A stretch of DNA of 64,000 nucleotides from Kitasatospora sp. NBC_01250 (lineage in GTDB: Bacteria; Actinomycetota; Actinomycetes; Streptomycetales; Streptomycetaceae). Of this stretch, positions 24,700-33,681 are shown one piece after another. Below the pieces are notes generated by a model that saw nothing but the letters and a program-made list of their open reading frames with translations, had not been told where the DNA came from and did no database searches. The position numbers and the translations under genes were made by a program. The stretch is from positions 5,270,001 to 5,334,000 of the forward strand of contig NZ_CP108476.1 of NCBI RefSeq assembly GCF_036226465.1, given 5' to 3'. Position 1 is the stretch's first letter, and every line of letters starts with the position of its first letter.

Positions 24700-25675
24700 T
24701 GTCGTATACCTCCGCATAGGTGGTTATCAGTGACCTCGACTCGGCGACGCTCAGAGCAGCCGCGCGCAGGTGGTCGTAGAGACCGGTATAGCGGCGGACA
24801 TCGGCGTCCTTCTCCAAGTAGAGGTCGCTCGTCACCCCTTCGAAGTACACAACCGTGGAATCGGCTGACTCCGGGAACTCCAGCAGGGAGAATGTGCCGG
24901 TCATCCCCGGATGGGCCCCGCGCTGGAACGGGATCACCTGGATGTTGACGTTCGCCTGCTCGCCCGCCTCCAGCAGCCGGCGCAGCTGCTGGCCCATCAC
25001 CGCCGGGCCGCCGACCTCACGGGCCAGCACCGCCTCGTCTATCACCGTCCAGTAGCTGGCCAGTTGGTCCTGCCCGGTGAGCCGCTCCTGGCGCTTGAGC
25101 CGGACCTCCACCCGGCGCCGGATCGCCTCCGCGTCGGTGTCCGGCTGGGTGCCGTGCACCACCGCCTCGGCGTACTCCCGGGTCTGCAACAGGCCCGGCA
25201 CGAAGGAGGACTCGTAGGCGCGGATCGAGAACGCCTCGGCCTCCAGGCCGATGTAGACGCTGTAGGGGATGTCGCCGAACTCGTTCCACCAGCCGCGCTG
25301 CTTGGACTCCCGGGCCATCTCCATCAGGCTGGTGCGCATCTTGGGGTCGATGACCTCGTAGACGTCGCACAGATCGCGCACGTCGCGCGGGCTGATGCTG
25401 CGTCGGCCGTTCTCCAGCCGGCTGATCTTCGACTGGGAGACCATCAGCCGGTCGGCGACCTGCTCGGCGGTCATGCCGCGCTGCTCGCGCAGCCTGCGCA
25501 ACTCCGCGCCCAGCCGTCTGCGGCGGACGGTGGGATTGATGCTGGCGGACACATCGACCTCCGGCGGTACCTCTACGGTGCTTGGGGCAGTTCGTGTGCG
25601 GGCGGGGGCGGGCAATGGTGCGGCGCCGTCCGTCGGCCTCGGCTCTGGTACCAGCCCCCTGTTTCTCTGCAGCAT
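24659..25675 (-). CDS. XRE family regulator with DUF5753 domain
   Basis: A 338-residue regulator. After a disordered Pro/Thr-rich tail of about 50 residues comes the helix-turn-helix (LGAELRRLREQRGMTAEQVADRLMVSQSKISRLENGRRSISPRDV), then the DUF5753 effector domain (EAFSIRAYESSFVPGLLQTREYAEAVV .. VQVIPFQRGAHPGMTGTFSLLEF). The start at 25675 has a perfect GGAGGTGAC before it, so the longer frame to 25717 is rejected. It overlaps the DUF397 gene; the two act together in the whiJ/abaA-type family. The target is unknown. Confidence 0.93.
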   Translation of the reverse strand: MLQRNRGLVPEPRPTDGAAPLPAPARTRTAPSTVEVPPEVDVSASINPTVRRRRLGAELRRLREQRGMTAEQVADRLMVSQSKISRLENGRRSISPRDVRDLCDVYEVIDPKMRTSLMEMARESKQRGWWNEFGDIPYSVYIGLEAEAFSIRAYESSFVPGLLQTREYAEAVVHGTQPDTDAEAIRRRVEVRLKRQERLTGQDQLASYWTVIDEAVLAREVGGPAVMGQQLRRLLEAGEQANVNIQVIPFQRGAHPGMTGTFSLLEFPESADSTVVYFEGVTSDLYLEKDADVRRYTGLYDHLRAAALSVAESRSLITTYAEVYDNELQDPDRKPGLA

Positions 25676-25783
25676 GTCACCTCCGATCAGTTCGCCGTCG
25701 TGAATTGGTCCGACCACCTGTCGACTCCGGGAAACCCGCCCGCTGGGGCGATTTCAGTGGTAATGCGATCTGTAGACGACTCA

Positions 25784-25823
25784 GGGGCGGTCGTGCCCGG
25801 CGGATGCCGGAAACGACCGCCCC
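25784..25823 (-). terminator. Terminator of the GPP34 gene
   Basis: Perfect 11-bp arms GGGGCGGTCGT (25784-25794) and its complement (25813-25823) enclose an 18-base loop, directly after the GPP34 stop codon. It separates this gene from the XRE gene that follows on the same strand. Confidence 0.8.
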
Positions 25824-25835
25824 ATGAGACACGGC

Positions 25836-26576
25836 CTAGCGGACGCCGACCTGGCTGGGTGCGACGGAGCCGGACCGGGCCCGGGGGACCGGATCGGCTC
25901 CGCTGCGCGCCGCCGGGGCCCGACCTGCCGAGCCGGTGCGGTTCGCCGGTGCCGGCAGGCCGTTCTGCACGTCCATCACGGCGTGCGCGACCATGCCGCC
26001 CAACGGGTCGTAGCGGATCAGGTCGCGCAGCCGCGACCGTGAGGACCGGCCCTCGTTGCCGGGGTAGAGGTGCTTGCCCAGGCCGACGGCGTGCGCCAGT
26101 GCGGCCAGTGCGGCCGTCCTGGGGTCCGGTGGTACCCCGGTCCTGATGGCCGTGTCGAGACGCTGCTTGATCGCGGCGTTCGTACAGTCGTCGGATGCCT
26201 GGTAACGCGTTGTCGGCAGCACCCCGCACACCTGGCCCGGGACGGCGGCGACCATGCCGCACCGCTCCAGATGCGCCAGGTAGGTCTGCCGCAGCCCCAG
26301 CCGGGGCCCGCCGATCCAGTGCGCGGCACGCACCGGGCTGCCGCGACGGCGCAGCAGCTCCAGGGCGTGGTCCAGGGTGGGGTCACCGGTGGGCCGTGGT
26401 AACACCACGGCGATCCGGTCCCCGTCCGGGACGATCCGTCCGGCCAGGGACAGCTCGACGAGCTGTGCCCCGGCGAGTCCGAGGTCGAGGGTTTGCGGCT
26501 GCGCGGTGGTACCCGTGGTCGGGTCCAAGGCGAGCAGCAAAAGTTCCTCGGGAATTGTTCTACGGCTCTTGCCCAT
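25836..26576 (-). CDS. GPP34 (Golgi phosphoprotein 3-like) family protein
   Basis: A 246-residue protein of the GPP34 family, named after eukaryotic GOLPH3, which binds phosphoinositides. It opens TIPEELLLLALDPTTG..LDLGLAGAQLVELSLAGRI, which matches the family start, and contains the VPPDPRTAALAALAHAVGLGKHL segment. Streptomycetes have several copies of unknown role, thought to be membrane-associated. The start at 26576 follows GGGGAGG; the frame further upstream is spurious. The C-terminal 45 residues are Ala/Arg/Pro-rich and probably disordered. Confidence 0.9.
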   Translation of the reverse strand: MGKSRRTIPEELLLLALDPTTGTTAQPQTLDLGLAGAQLVELSLAGRIVPDGDRIAVVLPRPTGDPTLDHALELLRRRGSPVRAAHWIGGPRLGLRQTYLAHLERCGMVAAVPGQVCGVLPTTRYQASDDCTNAAIKQRLDTAIRTGVPPDPRTAALAALAHAVGLGKHLYPGNEGRSSRSRLRDLIRYDPLGGMVAHAVMDVQNGLPAPANRTGSAGRAPAARSGADPVPRARSGSVAPSQVGVR

Positions 26577-26869
26577 CCAAGCCTCCCCGCGTGGATGAAT
26601 GACAGCGTGACGCCTCTCACACGGACTTGTCGAGTACGCCTCCGAATCGTGACCTTGGGCCGGGAACCACCCGGGAGGCCCGCGCGAGGGGGGAACCAGC
26701 GGCCGACAGGGTGACGTCATCGCTGGCGGCAGACCGGGTCGGTCGCAATAACCGCCGGTCGGACGGGGTGTGGCGGGCCGTGATCGGCCCCCGGTGACGG
26801 AGACTGTTCAGGTCTGACCCCAGCGCGGCGACGGCCTCGCAGCACACGAACACGAGGAGGTAGGGACAC

Positions 26870-28894
26870 GTGGGCGACGCCCCGGAGAAGGTGCAGGACG
26901 GCGAGCGCGAGCAGCCCGTCGGTGCCGAGGCGGCACCGACGACGGGTCAGCGGGTTCCCCCCAAGAGCGGCCCCACCGTCCAGCTGCGCGTCCGGGAAGT
27001 GGACACCAGGACCACGTTCCTGCGCCTGCCCGAGCCGGAGCCCGAGACGCTGGCGACGGAGGAGACCGAGGCCGAGGACCCGCGTCTCGCCATCCGGACC
27101 GACGACGAGACGGACGGGGTGGCGGCGGAGACCGACGGCGCGTCGGCCGAGGCGCCCGCGCCGGCGGCGGTCGAGCCCGCGCCCGAACCGGCCGATGCAC
27201 CCGCTCCCGAGCCGGTGCCCGCTCCCGAGCCCACCCTCACGCTCAAGGCCAAGGCGGCTCCCGAGCCGACCCTCAGCCTCAAGGCCAAGGCCGCCCCCGA
27301 GCCGACCCTCACGCTCAAGGCCAAGGCCGCCCCGGCTCCGGAGCCGGCCCCCGCCGCGGAGCCCGCCCCCGCCCCTGCTGTCGTCGCCCCGCCCACCCCT
27401 GCCCCGTCCACCCCTGCCCCGTCCACCCCTGCCCCGTCCACCCCTGCCCCGTCCACCCCTGCCCCGTCCACCCCTGCGCCGCCCCCGGCCCCCGCGGCCC
27501 TCGCGGTCGGCTCCACGCCGCCCCCGCCGTCCGGTGTCTTCCCGCCCCTGCCGCCCGCTCCCGCTCCCGCACCCCCCGCCCCCGAGGCCGGCCCCGGGCC
27601 CGTCGCCCCCGAGAGCGCCCCGGAGGCGGTGGCGGCCCTCGCCGCCCAGGGCGGTCAGGCCGGCCCCAAGCCTCCCCTGGCCCGCCGGGTGCTCAGGCGG
27701 GCCACCGTCTGGACCGTGCTGCTCGCTCTGCTGGCCGGCGCCGCCGCCGTCGCCCAGCTGCTGCGTCCGCTGCCCAAGCCCCAGCTGCGGATGACCGCCA
27801 CGGGCTCCTTCACCTTCGCCGGCGCTCCGCCGGCGCTGCCCTGGCCGGCCAAGGGGCAGGCCGCCGCCGAGGTGTTCGGCGTCGGCAGCCTCGGCAGCTC
27901 GGGCCCGGAGACCCCGGTCCCGATCGCCAGCGTGACCAAGGTGATGAACGCCTACCTGATCCTGCAGGCCCACCCGCTCAAGAAGGGCGAGTCGGGCCCG
28001 ACCATCACGGTGGACAAGGCGGCGGCCACCGAGTCCGGTGACGCCGACCAGTCCACCGCCAAGGTGACCGAGGGCCAGCAGATCAGCGAGTACGAGGCGC
28101 TGGAGATGCTGATGCTGCCCAGCGCCAACAACATCGCCCGGCTGCTGGCCCGCTGGGACTCCGGCTCCGAGGACGCGTTCGTCAAGAAGATGAACGACCA
28201 GGCGGCCAAGTTCCAGATGGGCAACACCCGCTACGCGGACGCGGCCGGCTACAGCAACGACACCAAGAGCACCGCGAAGGACCAGCTGAAGCTGGCCGAG
28301 GTGGTGATGCAGAACGCCATCTTCCAGCAGATCGTCGCCGAGCCGGACTCCACCATCGCCGGCACCAAGATCCTCAACACCAACGCGCTGCTCAACAAGA
28401 ACGGCGTGATCGGCGTGAAGACCGGCTCCAGCACCCCGGCCGGCAGCTGCCTGATGTGGGCCGCCGTCAAGGACGTCGCCGGCAGCCGGCAGATGCTGCT
28501 CGGGGTGACCCTGGGCCAGCCGCCGACCGCGACCGACAACATCATCAAGGCTGCGCAGACCGTCAGTTCGAAGATCATCACGGCCGGGCAGGCCGCGCTG
28601 ACCGGGCAGACCCTGGCCAAGCAGGGCGACGTGGTCGGCTACGTGGACGACGGCATGGGCGGCCAGGTGCCGGTGGTGGCGACCAAGGACGTGGCGGTGC
28701 CCGGCTTCACCGGGATCTCCACCACCCTCCAGCTGACCGGCCTGCCGGGCGGCCTCGGCCACAACGCCGCCGCCGGAACGACGGTGGGCACCCTGACGGC
28801 CGGCTCCGGCCCGACCCGGGTGCAGGTCCCGGTCGCGCTCCAGCACGACCTGGCGCCGCCGTCGATCATGTCCCGGCTGACCCGCACCGGCTGA
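26870..28894 (+). CDS. D-alanyl-D-alanine carboxypeptidase with long proline-rich cytosolic tail
   Basis: A penicillin-binding protein type serine peptidase of 674 residues. Residues 1-260 are acidic and then Pro/Ala-rich with two repeat arrays; one membrane helix follows (about 277-300, TVWTVLLALLAGAAAVAQLL); the outer domain is an S11-family carboxypeptidase with S354-V-T-K357, S418-A-N420 and K517-T-G. It trims pentapeptide stems in peptidoglycan. The GTG start lies behind GAGGAGG. The tail is far longer than in usual DacA-type enzymes and could be a docking platform for division or cytoskeletal proteins. It is divergent from the GPP34 gene. Confidence 0.92.
   Translation: MGDAPEKVQDGEREQPVGAEAAPTTGQRVPPKSGPTVQLRVREVDTRTTFLRLPEPEPETLATEETEAEDPRLAIRTDDETDGVAAETDGASAEAPAPAAVEPAPEPADAPAPEPVPAPEPTLTLKAKAAPEPTLSLKAKAAPEPTLTLKAKAAPAPEPAPAAEPAPAPAVVAPPTPAPSTPAPSTPAPSTPAPSTPAPSTPAPPPAPAALAVGSTPPPPSGVFPPLPPAPAPAPPAPEAGPGPVAPESAPEAVAALAAQGGQAGPKPPLARRVLRRATVWTVLLALLAGAAAVAQLLRPLPKPQLRMTATGSFTFAGAPPALPWPAKGQAAAEVFGVGSLGSSGPETPVPIASVTKVMNAYLILQAHPLKKGESGPTITVDKAAATESGDADQSTAKVTEGQQISEYEALEMLMLPSANNIARLLARWDSGSEDAFVKKMNDQAAKFQMGNTRYADAAGYSNDTKSTAKDQLKLAEVVMQNAIFQQIVAEPDSTIAGTKILNTNALLNKNGVIGVKTGSSTPAGSCLMWAAVKDVAGSRQMLLGVTLGQPPTATDNIIKAAQTVSSKIITAGQAALTGQTLAKQGDVVGYVDDGMGGQVPVVATKDVAVPGFTGISTTLQLTGLPGGLGHNAAAGTTVGTLTAGSGPTRVQVPVALQHDLAPPSIMSRLTRTG
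27227..27334 (+). repeat. Three tandem 36-base coding repeats in the carboxypeptidase tail
   Basis: Units start at 27227, 27263 and 27299 and encode EPTLTLKAKAAP with one Ser variant. They form a basic, hydrophobic-spaced motif within the disordered tail. Confidence 0.85.
27393..27480 (+). repeat. Six tandem 15-base repeats encoding TPAPS
   Basis: Units begin at 27393, 27408, 27423, 27438, 27453 and 27468 and are identical at the DNA level apart from the last. Such perfect identity, including at silent positions, suggests recent copy-number change by slippage. Confidence 0.9.
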
Positions 28895-28910
28895 GGGCGG
28901 CCCGCACGCA

Positions 28911-28958
28911 CGGACGCCGAGTGGCCCGTACCAGGAGGTACGGGCCACTCGGCGTCTG
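28911..28958. terminator. Strong bidirectional terminator
   Basis: A perfect 19-bp stem (28914-28932 with 28937-28955) and an AGGA loop, extended by three further pairs including one G-T, lies between the convergent carboxypeptidase and Ppm-type genes. Confidence 0.9.
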
Positions 28959-28966
28959 CGTGGGAG

Positions 28967-29731
28967 CTACTTCTTCTTGCCGGTCAGCTTGGCCACCCGG
29001 GACTGCACGCCCCAGACGGTGACCCGCCACAGCGCCTCGAAGACGATGTTGCGGCTCATCTTGGACGCGCCGTGCTCGCGCTCGACGAAGGTGATCGGCA
29101 CCTCGGCGACCTTGAAGCCGGACTTCACCGTGCGCCAGGCCAGGTCGACCTGGAAGCAGTAGCCGGCCGAGGCGACCTCGTCCATGCCCAGGCCCAGCAG
29201 CGTCTCCTTGCGGAAGGCGCGGTAGCCACCGGTGACGTCCTTGATCGGCACGCCCAGCATCAGGCGCGAGTAGGTCGAGCCGCCGCGGGAGAGGATCAGG
29301 CGGGACTTCGGCCAGTTGACCACCTTGCCGCCGGGCACCCAGCGCGAACCGAGCACCAGGTCGGCGCCGCGCAGGCCGGTCAGCAGGCGGTAGAGCTCCT
29401 CGGGCTGGTGCGAGCCGTCGGCGTCCATCTCGACCAGGACGTCGTAGCCGTTGTCGATGCCCCAGCGGAAACCGGCCAGGTAGGCGGCGCCGAGGCCCTC
29501 CTTGCCCTTGCGGTGCATGACGTGGACGTTGCCGTCCTTCGCCGCGATCTCGTCGGCCATCTTGCCGGTGCCGTCCGGGCTGTTGTCATCGGCGACCAGG
29601 ACGTGCACCTCGGGGACGGCGGTCCGCACCCGGGAGACGATCCGTTCGACGTTCTCGGCCTCGTTGTAGGTCGGAATGATGACCAGCACCTTGCCGAGGT
29701 CGGCGAAGGAGTGCTCCTGGGGCGCAGTCAC
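28967..29731 (-). CDS. Polyprenol-phosphate mannose synthase (DPM1-like glycosyltransferase 2)
   Basis: A GT2-family enzyme of 254 residues that moves mannose from GDP-mannose to polyprenyl phosphate, giving the donor for protein O-mannosylation and related glycans. Motifs are LVIIPTYNEAENVERIV, the metal site EMDADGSHQPEEL, LVLGSRWVPGG and VTGGYRAFR, all in the DPM1 order. It lacks C-terminal membrane helices, as in the streptomycete enzyme. The GTG at 29731 follows GAAAGG; an open frame upstream to 29782 has no ribosome site. An Arg/Lys-rich C-terminal end (KLTGKKK) may aid membrane association. Confidence 0.92.
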   Translation of the reverse strand: MTAPQEHSFADLGKVLVIIPTYNEAENVERIVSRVRTAVPEVHVLVADDNSPDGTGKMADEIAAKDGNVHVMHRKGKEGLGAAYLAGFRWGIDNGYDVLVEMDADGSHQPEELYRLLTGLRGADLVLGSRWVPGGKVVNWPKSRLILSRGGSTYSRLMLGVPIKDVTGGYRAFRKETLLGLGMDEVASAGYCFQVDLAWRTVKSGFKVAEVPITFVEREHGASKMSRNIVFEALWRVTVWGVQSRVAKLTGKKK

Positions 29732-30139
29732 GTACGAGCCTTTCGGGTTGCGCCGCGTCCACCCTGGACACAGCGATCGCATCGGTGTGGGAACCGCCCC
29801 AAGAGCCCGGGGCTGGTCCGCCGGGAGAGTCTGGTACGGGGTTCATCACCAGTGCCGATGGTAGCGACCCTGAGGTGGAGGTCGTTAGCCAGCCCGATTT
29901 CTGGCCATTTTCTCAGACCCGGCCACGCCCCCTGCCTGCTCCTGGCGCCCTGGCGGGGCGCCGCGGCCCGCCCGGGGCCGGTGGGCACACGGCCCGGAGC
30001 CCCGTTCCGGACCCGGACAGAGCGTCAACCGACCGGGGCAAACACCTGACTACCTGTTGCTTGCGGGGGTCAAGCGCGGGCAAAGATCATGACGGTCCAT
30101 CGGAATACATGCCCCCGTAACCTCCCCGAAGGAGTGCGC
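29732..30139. other. Divergent intergenic region between Ppm-type and APC permease genes
   Basis: No convincing gene. The region holds the leaders and promoters of both divergent genes. A hairpin GGCGCCC/GGGCGCC lies at 29944-29962. The only ribosome sites are those of the flanking genes. I do not see a clear repeat or operator. Confidence 0.5.
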
Positions 30140-31690
30140 ATGCCCGCAGACCCCGACAGCGAAGGCGGGGGCGAGGTCAACCGGTTGAAGGCGAACTCGG
30201 TGGGCCTGGTCGGCGTGGTGTTCATGGCCATCGCCACCGCCGCGCCGATCACCGCGATGACCGGGAACCTGCCGATCATCATCGGCCAGGGCAACGGGAT
30301 CGGTGCCCCGGCCGCCTATGTCTTCGCCACCCTGGTGCTCACCGTCTTCTCGGTCGGCTACGTCGCGATGGCCAGGCACATCACGGCCGCCGGCGCCTTC
30401 TACGGCTTCATCTCGCACGGCCTGGGCCGGGTGGTGGGGATGGCCTCCGGCCTGCTCGCGGTGCTCGCCTACATCGTGTTCGAGGCCTCGATCATCGGCT
30501 TCTTCGCCTACTCGCTGCGCGGCCTGGTCGCCGCCCAGCTGGGCCTGGACCTGCCCTGGGGCTGGTACGCGCTGTTCGGCCTGCTGGTGATCGCGGTGAT
30601 GGCGTTCTTCGACATCCACCTGACCGCCAAGGTGCTCGGGGTGGCGCTGGTGCTGGAGATCACCGTGCTGCTGGCGGCCTCGGTCGCGGTGGCGGTCACC
30701 GGCGGCGGCCCCGACGGCATCCCGCTGGCGGCGATCGACCCGGTCAACGCCTTCAAGGGGGTCGGCGGCTCGGGCGCGGCGGCCGGGCTCGGCCTCTTCT
30801 TCGCCTTCTGGTCCTGGGTGGGCTTCGAGTCCACCGCGATGTACGGGGAGGAGTCCCGCGATCCCAAGCGGGTGGTGCCCAGGGCCACCCTGATCTCGGT
30901 GATCGGCGTCGGCCTCTTCTACGTCTTCGTCTCCTGGATGATCATCTCCGGCAACGGTGTCCAGAACGCCATCCACATCGCGAACGGACTGGTACCGGGC
31001 AAGGACGGCAACAACCTCTTCTTCGACCCGCTGGGCGCGCACTTCGGCGCCTGGGCGGTCAAGGTCTTCCAGTGGCTGGTGGTGACCGGCTCGTTCGCCT
31101 GCGCGATGGCCTTCCACCAGTGCGCCGCCCGCTACCTCTACGCGATCGGCCGCGAGGGCTTCATCCACCCCGCCCTGGGGCGCACCCACCCCCGGCACGG
31201 CTCACCGTACGTCGCCTCCGCGGTGCAGTCGGTGATCGCGACCCTGCTGGTGGCCGGCTTCCTGGTGGCCGGAATGGATCCCTACACCCACCTCTACACG
31301 CTGCTCGCGCTGCTCGGCACGATGGCGATCCTGATCGTCCAGACGCTCTGCTCGTTCGCGGTGATCGGCTACTTCCACGTCCAGGGCCGGCACCCGGAGA
31401 CCAGGCACTGGCTGCGCACCCTGACCGCGCCGCTGATCGGCGGGGTGGCGATGGCCTGCGTGGTGGTGCTGCTGGTGAAGAACATGGGCACCGCGGCCGG
31501 GCCCGCCTCCGCCACCCTGCTCTTCAAGCTGATCCCGTACCTGGTGATCGGCACCTTCCTGGGCGGCCTGACGCTCGCGCTGGTGATGAAGCGCCGCAGT
31601 CCCGAGCGGTACGCCCGGATGGGCCGGATCATCCTGGAAGAAGCCGCCGAACGGCCCGCTCCCCAGCCCGTGCCCGCCACCCGGAGCTGA
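30140..31690 (+). CDS. APC family amino acid permease
   Basis: A 516-residue permease of the amino acid-polyamine-organocation family with about twelve helices. Conserved blocks are VGLVGVVFMAIATAAPITAMTGNLP in helix 1 and FFAFWSWVGFESTAMYGEESRDPKRVVPRATLISV around helix 6, with the FE..A..EE..P pattern for the substrate site. The ATG at 30140 follows AAGGAG; the longer frame is not supported. It is followed 76 bases later by an amine oxidase gene, so it likely imports an amine or amino acid that is oxidised outside or inside the cell. Confidence 0.92.
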   Translation: MPADPDSEGGGEVNRLKANSVGLVGVVFMAIATAAPITAMTGNLPIIIGQGNGIGAPAAYVFATLVLTVFSVGYVAMARHITAAGAFYGFISHGLGRVVGMASGLLAVLAYIVFEASIIGFFAYSLRGLVAAQLGLDLPWGWYALFGLLVIAVMAFFDIHLTAKVLGVALVLEITVLLAASVAVAVTGGGPDGIPLAAIDPVNAFKGVGGSGAAAGLGLFFAFWSWVGFESTAMYGEESRDPKRVVPRATLISVIGVGLFYVFVSWMIISGNGVQNAIHIANGLVPGKDGNNLFFDPLGAHFGAWAVKVFQWLVVTGSFACAMAFHQCAARYLYAIGREGFIHPALGRTHPRHGSPYVASAVQSVIATLLVAGFLVAGMDPYTHLYTLLALLGTMAILIVQTLCSFAVIGYFHVQGRHPETRHWLRTLTAPLIGGVAMACVVVLLVKNMGTAAGPASATLLFKLIPYLVIGTFLGGLTLALVMKRRSPERYARMGRIILEEAAERPAPQPVPATRS

Positions 31691-31766
31691 CCTCCCCCTC
31701 CCCGCCGACTGCCCTTCGCCCTCCTCCCCGCCGACCCTCCCTGCCCCCGTCGAAAGGACACCGACC

Positions 31767-33464
31767 ATGCCCCGCACCAACCCCCTGCACGCCCTGCGCC
31801 GACTCGCCGGCGAGCACGCCGCCGCCGACCGGCTGCGGCTGCCCGTCGGCGAGCTGCGCGAGCTGCGTGCGGACGCCGCCGCCGCGCCCGGCGGGGTGGG
31901 CCGGCGCGAGCTGCTGCGTGCGGCCACCCTCTCCGGCGCGGTGCTCGCGGTCGCCGGCACCGGCCTGGGCCTCGGCGCGGGCCGGGCGCACGCGGCCGAC
32001 GCGGCTCGGCCGAGCACGGCCAAGGCGGGCCCGGGGCCCCGCAAGGACGCCCGGATCGCCGTGATCGGCGCGGGCATCGCGGGCCTGAACGCCGCCCTCA
32101 CGCTGGCCGACGCCGGGATCCGCTGCACGGTCTACGAGGCCAACCCGGACCGGATCGGCGGCCGGATGTACTCGCAGACCACGTACTGGGACAACGGCCA
32201 GACCAGCGAGGTCGGCGGCGAGCTGATCGACACCGACCACGTCACGCTGCTCGCGCTCTGCAAGCGCTTCGGGCTCCCGCTGGTCGACTTCCTGAACTCG
32301 GGCCCGGCCGGCGCCCGCGAGGTGCTCTGGTTCGACGGCCGCTACTACCCGCGCGAGCAGGCCGACGCGGACTTCGCCCCCGTCTGGCGACGCCTGCAGG
32401 CCGACAACGCCGCCGCCGGCGACGTCAGTTGGAACGCCAGCACGGCGGCCGGGCGGGCCTTCGACGCGATGACGATCCGGCAGTGGATCGAGTCCCGGGT
32501 GCCCGGCGGGACCCACTCCCAGCTGGGCCGCTGGCTGGATGTCGGCTACAACGTCGAGTACGGCGCCGACACCACCGGCCAGTCCGCGCTCTCGATCATC
32601 CAGCAGCTCGGCGGCCAGAGCGACCCGGCCCGCTTCAACCTGTGGGGCGACAGCGACGAGCGCTACCACGTGGTCGGCGGCAACGACCAGGTCCCGCACG
32701 CGATAGCCGACGCGCTGCCGGCCGACACCGTCCGGCTCGGCCATGAGCTGCTGGCGGTGCGGGCCAACGACGACGGCACCCAGACGCTCACCTTCTCGGT
32801 CGGCGGCACCCGCCGCACGGTCACCGCCGACCACACGATCCTCGCGGTGCCGCTGGGCGTCATGCAGCGCCTGGACCTCGGCCGGGCCCGCTTCGACGCC
32901 CGGATGACCAGCCTGCTGCGCGACTACCGGATGGGCACCTGCACCAAGCTCAACATGCAGTTCAACCGGCGCACCTGGCAGGGCCGCGGCCCCTGGCCCG
33001 GCATCTCGGCCGGCGACCTGTTCAGCGACCTCGACCTCCAGCAGACCTGGGACGCCACCAAGCCGCAGCCCGGCACCTCCGGCATCCTGCTGCAGTACGG
33101 CGGCGGCTCGCTGGCGCACTCGCTCAGCCCCGCCGGGCCGTTCAACACCGCGCAGCAGGACCCGTACGTGCGCGGGCTGGCGGGCCGGATGCTGGACCAG
33201 ATCGACCAGGCCTACCCCGGCACCCGGGCGCAGTGGAACGGCAAGGCGCAGCTGTCCGCCTGGCACCGCAACCCGTACTCGTACGGCGCCTACTCCTACT
33301 ACCCCGTCAACTACTGGCACCGGTACCTGGGCTACGAGGCCACCGCGCAGGGCAACATCCACCTGAGCGGCGAGCACACCTCGGTGAACTTCCCCGGCTT
33401 CATGGACGGCGGCGCCGAGCAGGGCGAGCGGGCGGCCAAGGAGGTGCTGGCCGCCCTGGGCTGA
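31767..33464 (+). CDS. Tat-exported flavin-containing amine oxidase
   Basis: An FAD-dependent monoamine oxidase family protein of 565 residues. A twin-arginine signal (GRRELLRAATLSGAVLAVAG, about residues 48-75) ends in AHA, so the enzyme should be exported folded with its FAD. The dinucleotide-binding motif is RIAVIGAGIAGLNAALTLADAG with E at the strand end and GGRM; the C-terminal FAD motif is NIHLSGEHTSVNFPGFMDGGAEQGERAAKEVL. The upstream APC permease probably takes up the product or a competing substrate. The substrate class could be amines or L-amino acids. Confidence 0.9.
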   Translation: MPRTNPLHALRRLAGEHAAADRLRLPVGELRELRADAAAAPGGVGRRELLRAATLSGAVLAVAGTGLGLGAGRAHAADAARPSTAKAGPGPRKDARIAVIGAGIAGLNAALTLADAGIRCTVYEANPDRIGGRMYSQTTYWDNGQTSEVGGELIDTDHVTLLALCKRFGLPLVDFLNSGPAGAREVLWFDGRYYPREQADADFAPVWRRLQADNAAAGDVSWNASTAAGRAFDAMTIRQWIESRVPGGTHSQLGRWLDVGYNVEYGADTTGQSALSIIQQLGGQSDPARFNLWGDSDERYHVVGGNDQVPHAIADALPADTVRLGHELLAVRANDDGTQTLTFSVGGTRRTVTADHTILAVPLGVMQRLDLGRARFDARMTSLLRDYRMGTCTKLNMQFNRRTWQGRGPWPGISAGDLFSDLDLQQTWDATKPQPGTSGILLQYGGGSLAHSLSPAGPFNTAQQDPYVRGLAGRMLDQIDQAYPGTRAQWNGKAQLSAWHRNPYSYGAYSYYPVNYWHRYLGYEATAQGNIHLSGEHTSVNFPGFMDGGAEQGERAAKEVLAALG

Positions 33465-33495
33465 TCCCCCGCGCGGCCGGCCGCCGGCCCGCGCC

Positions 33496-33639
33496 TCACC
33501 GGTCCCCGGCCGCCGCCGGCCGGGGACCGTCGCGCAGGTCCTGGTCCAGCGACTGCTTGAGCCCGTTCAGCAGCAGCACGAAGTTGTCCAGGTCGGTGCC
33601 CGCGCACCACTCGGGCGGCGGCGTCATCGTCTCGTTCAT
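33496..33639 (-). CDS. Small conserved-looking protein, 47 residues
   Basis: A short frame starting at an ATG (33639) and ending at TGA (33496-33498). It encodes MNETMTPPPEWCAGTDLDNF and a helix NGLKQSLDQDLRDG. All but one or two third codon positions are G or C, the pattern of real genes here, while the opposite frames lack it. No clear ribosome site precedes it; AACCTCGGCGTT is upstream, so it may be leaderless. The last codons form one arm of the terminator of the amine oxidase gene. I do not recognise the family; a small regulatory or partner protein is possible. Confidence 0.6.
   Translation of the reverse strand: MNETMTPPPEWCAGTDLDNFVLLLNGLKQSLDQDLRDGPRPAAAGDR
33500..33529 (+). terminator. 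Terminator of the APC permease - amine oxidase operon
   Basis: A perfect 13-bp stem (CGGTCCCCGGCCG at 33500-33512 and its complement at 33517-33529) with a 4-base loop. It also codes for the last residues of the small minus-strand gene. Confidence 0.85.
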
Positions 33640-33681
33640 AACGCCGAGGTTACGGGGCCGCGATCAACAACGGATAAGCGT

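Noticed and set aside
27393..27480. Tandem array resembling a short repeat locus such as CRISPR
   Set aside because: Units are contiguous without spacers, in frame, and encode TPAPS in a known protein.
31202..32128. 308-codon minus-strand frame between the permease and amine oxidase genes
   Set aside because: It is antisense to two recognised genes and lacks any domain.
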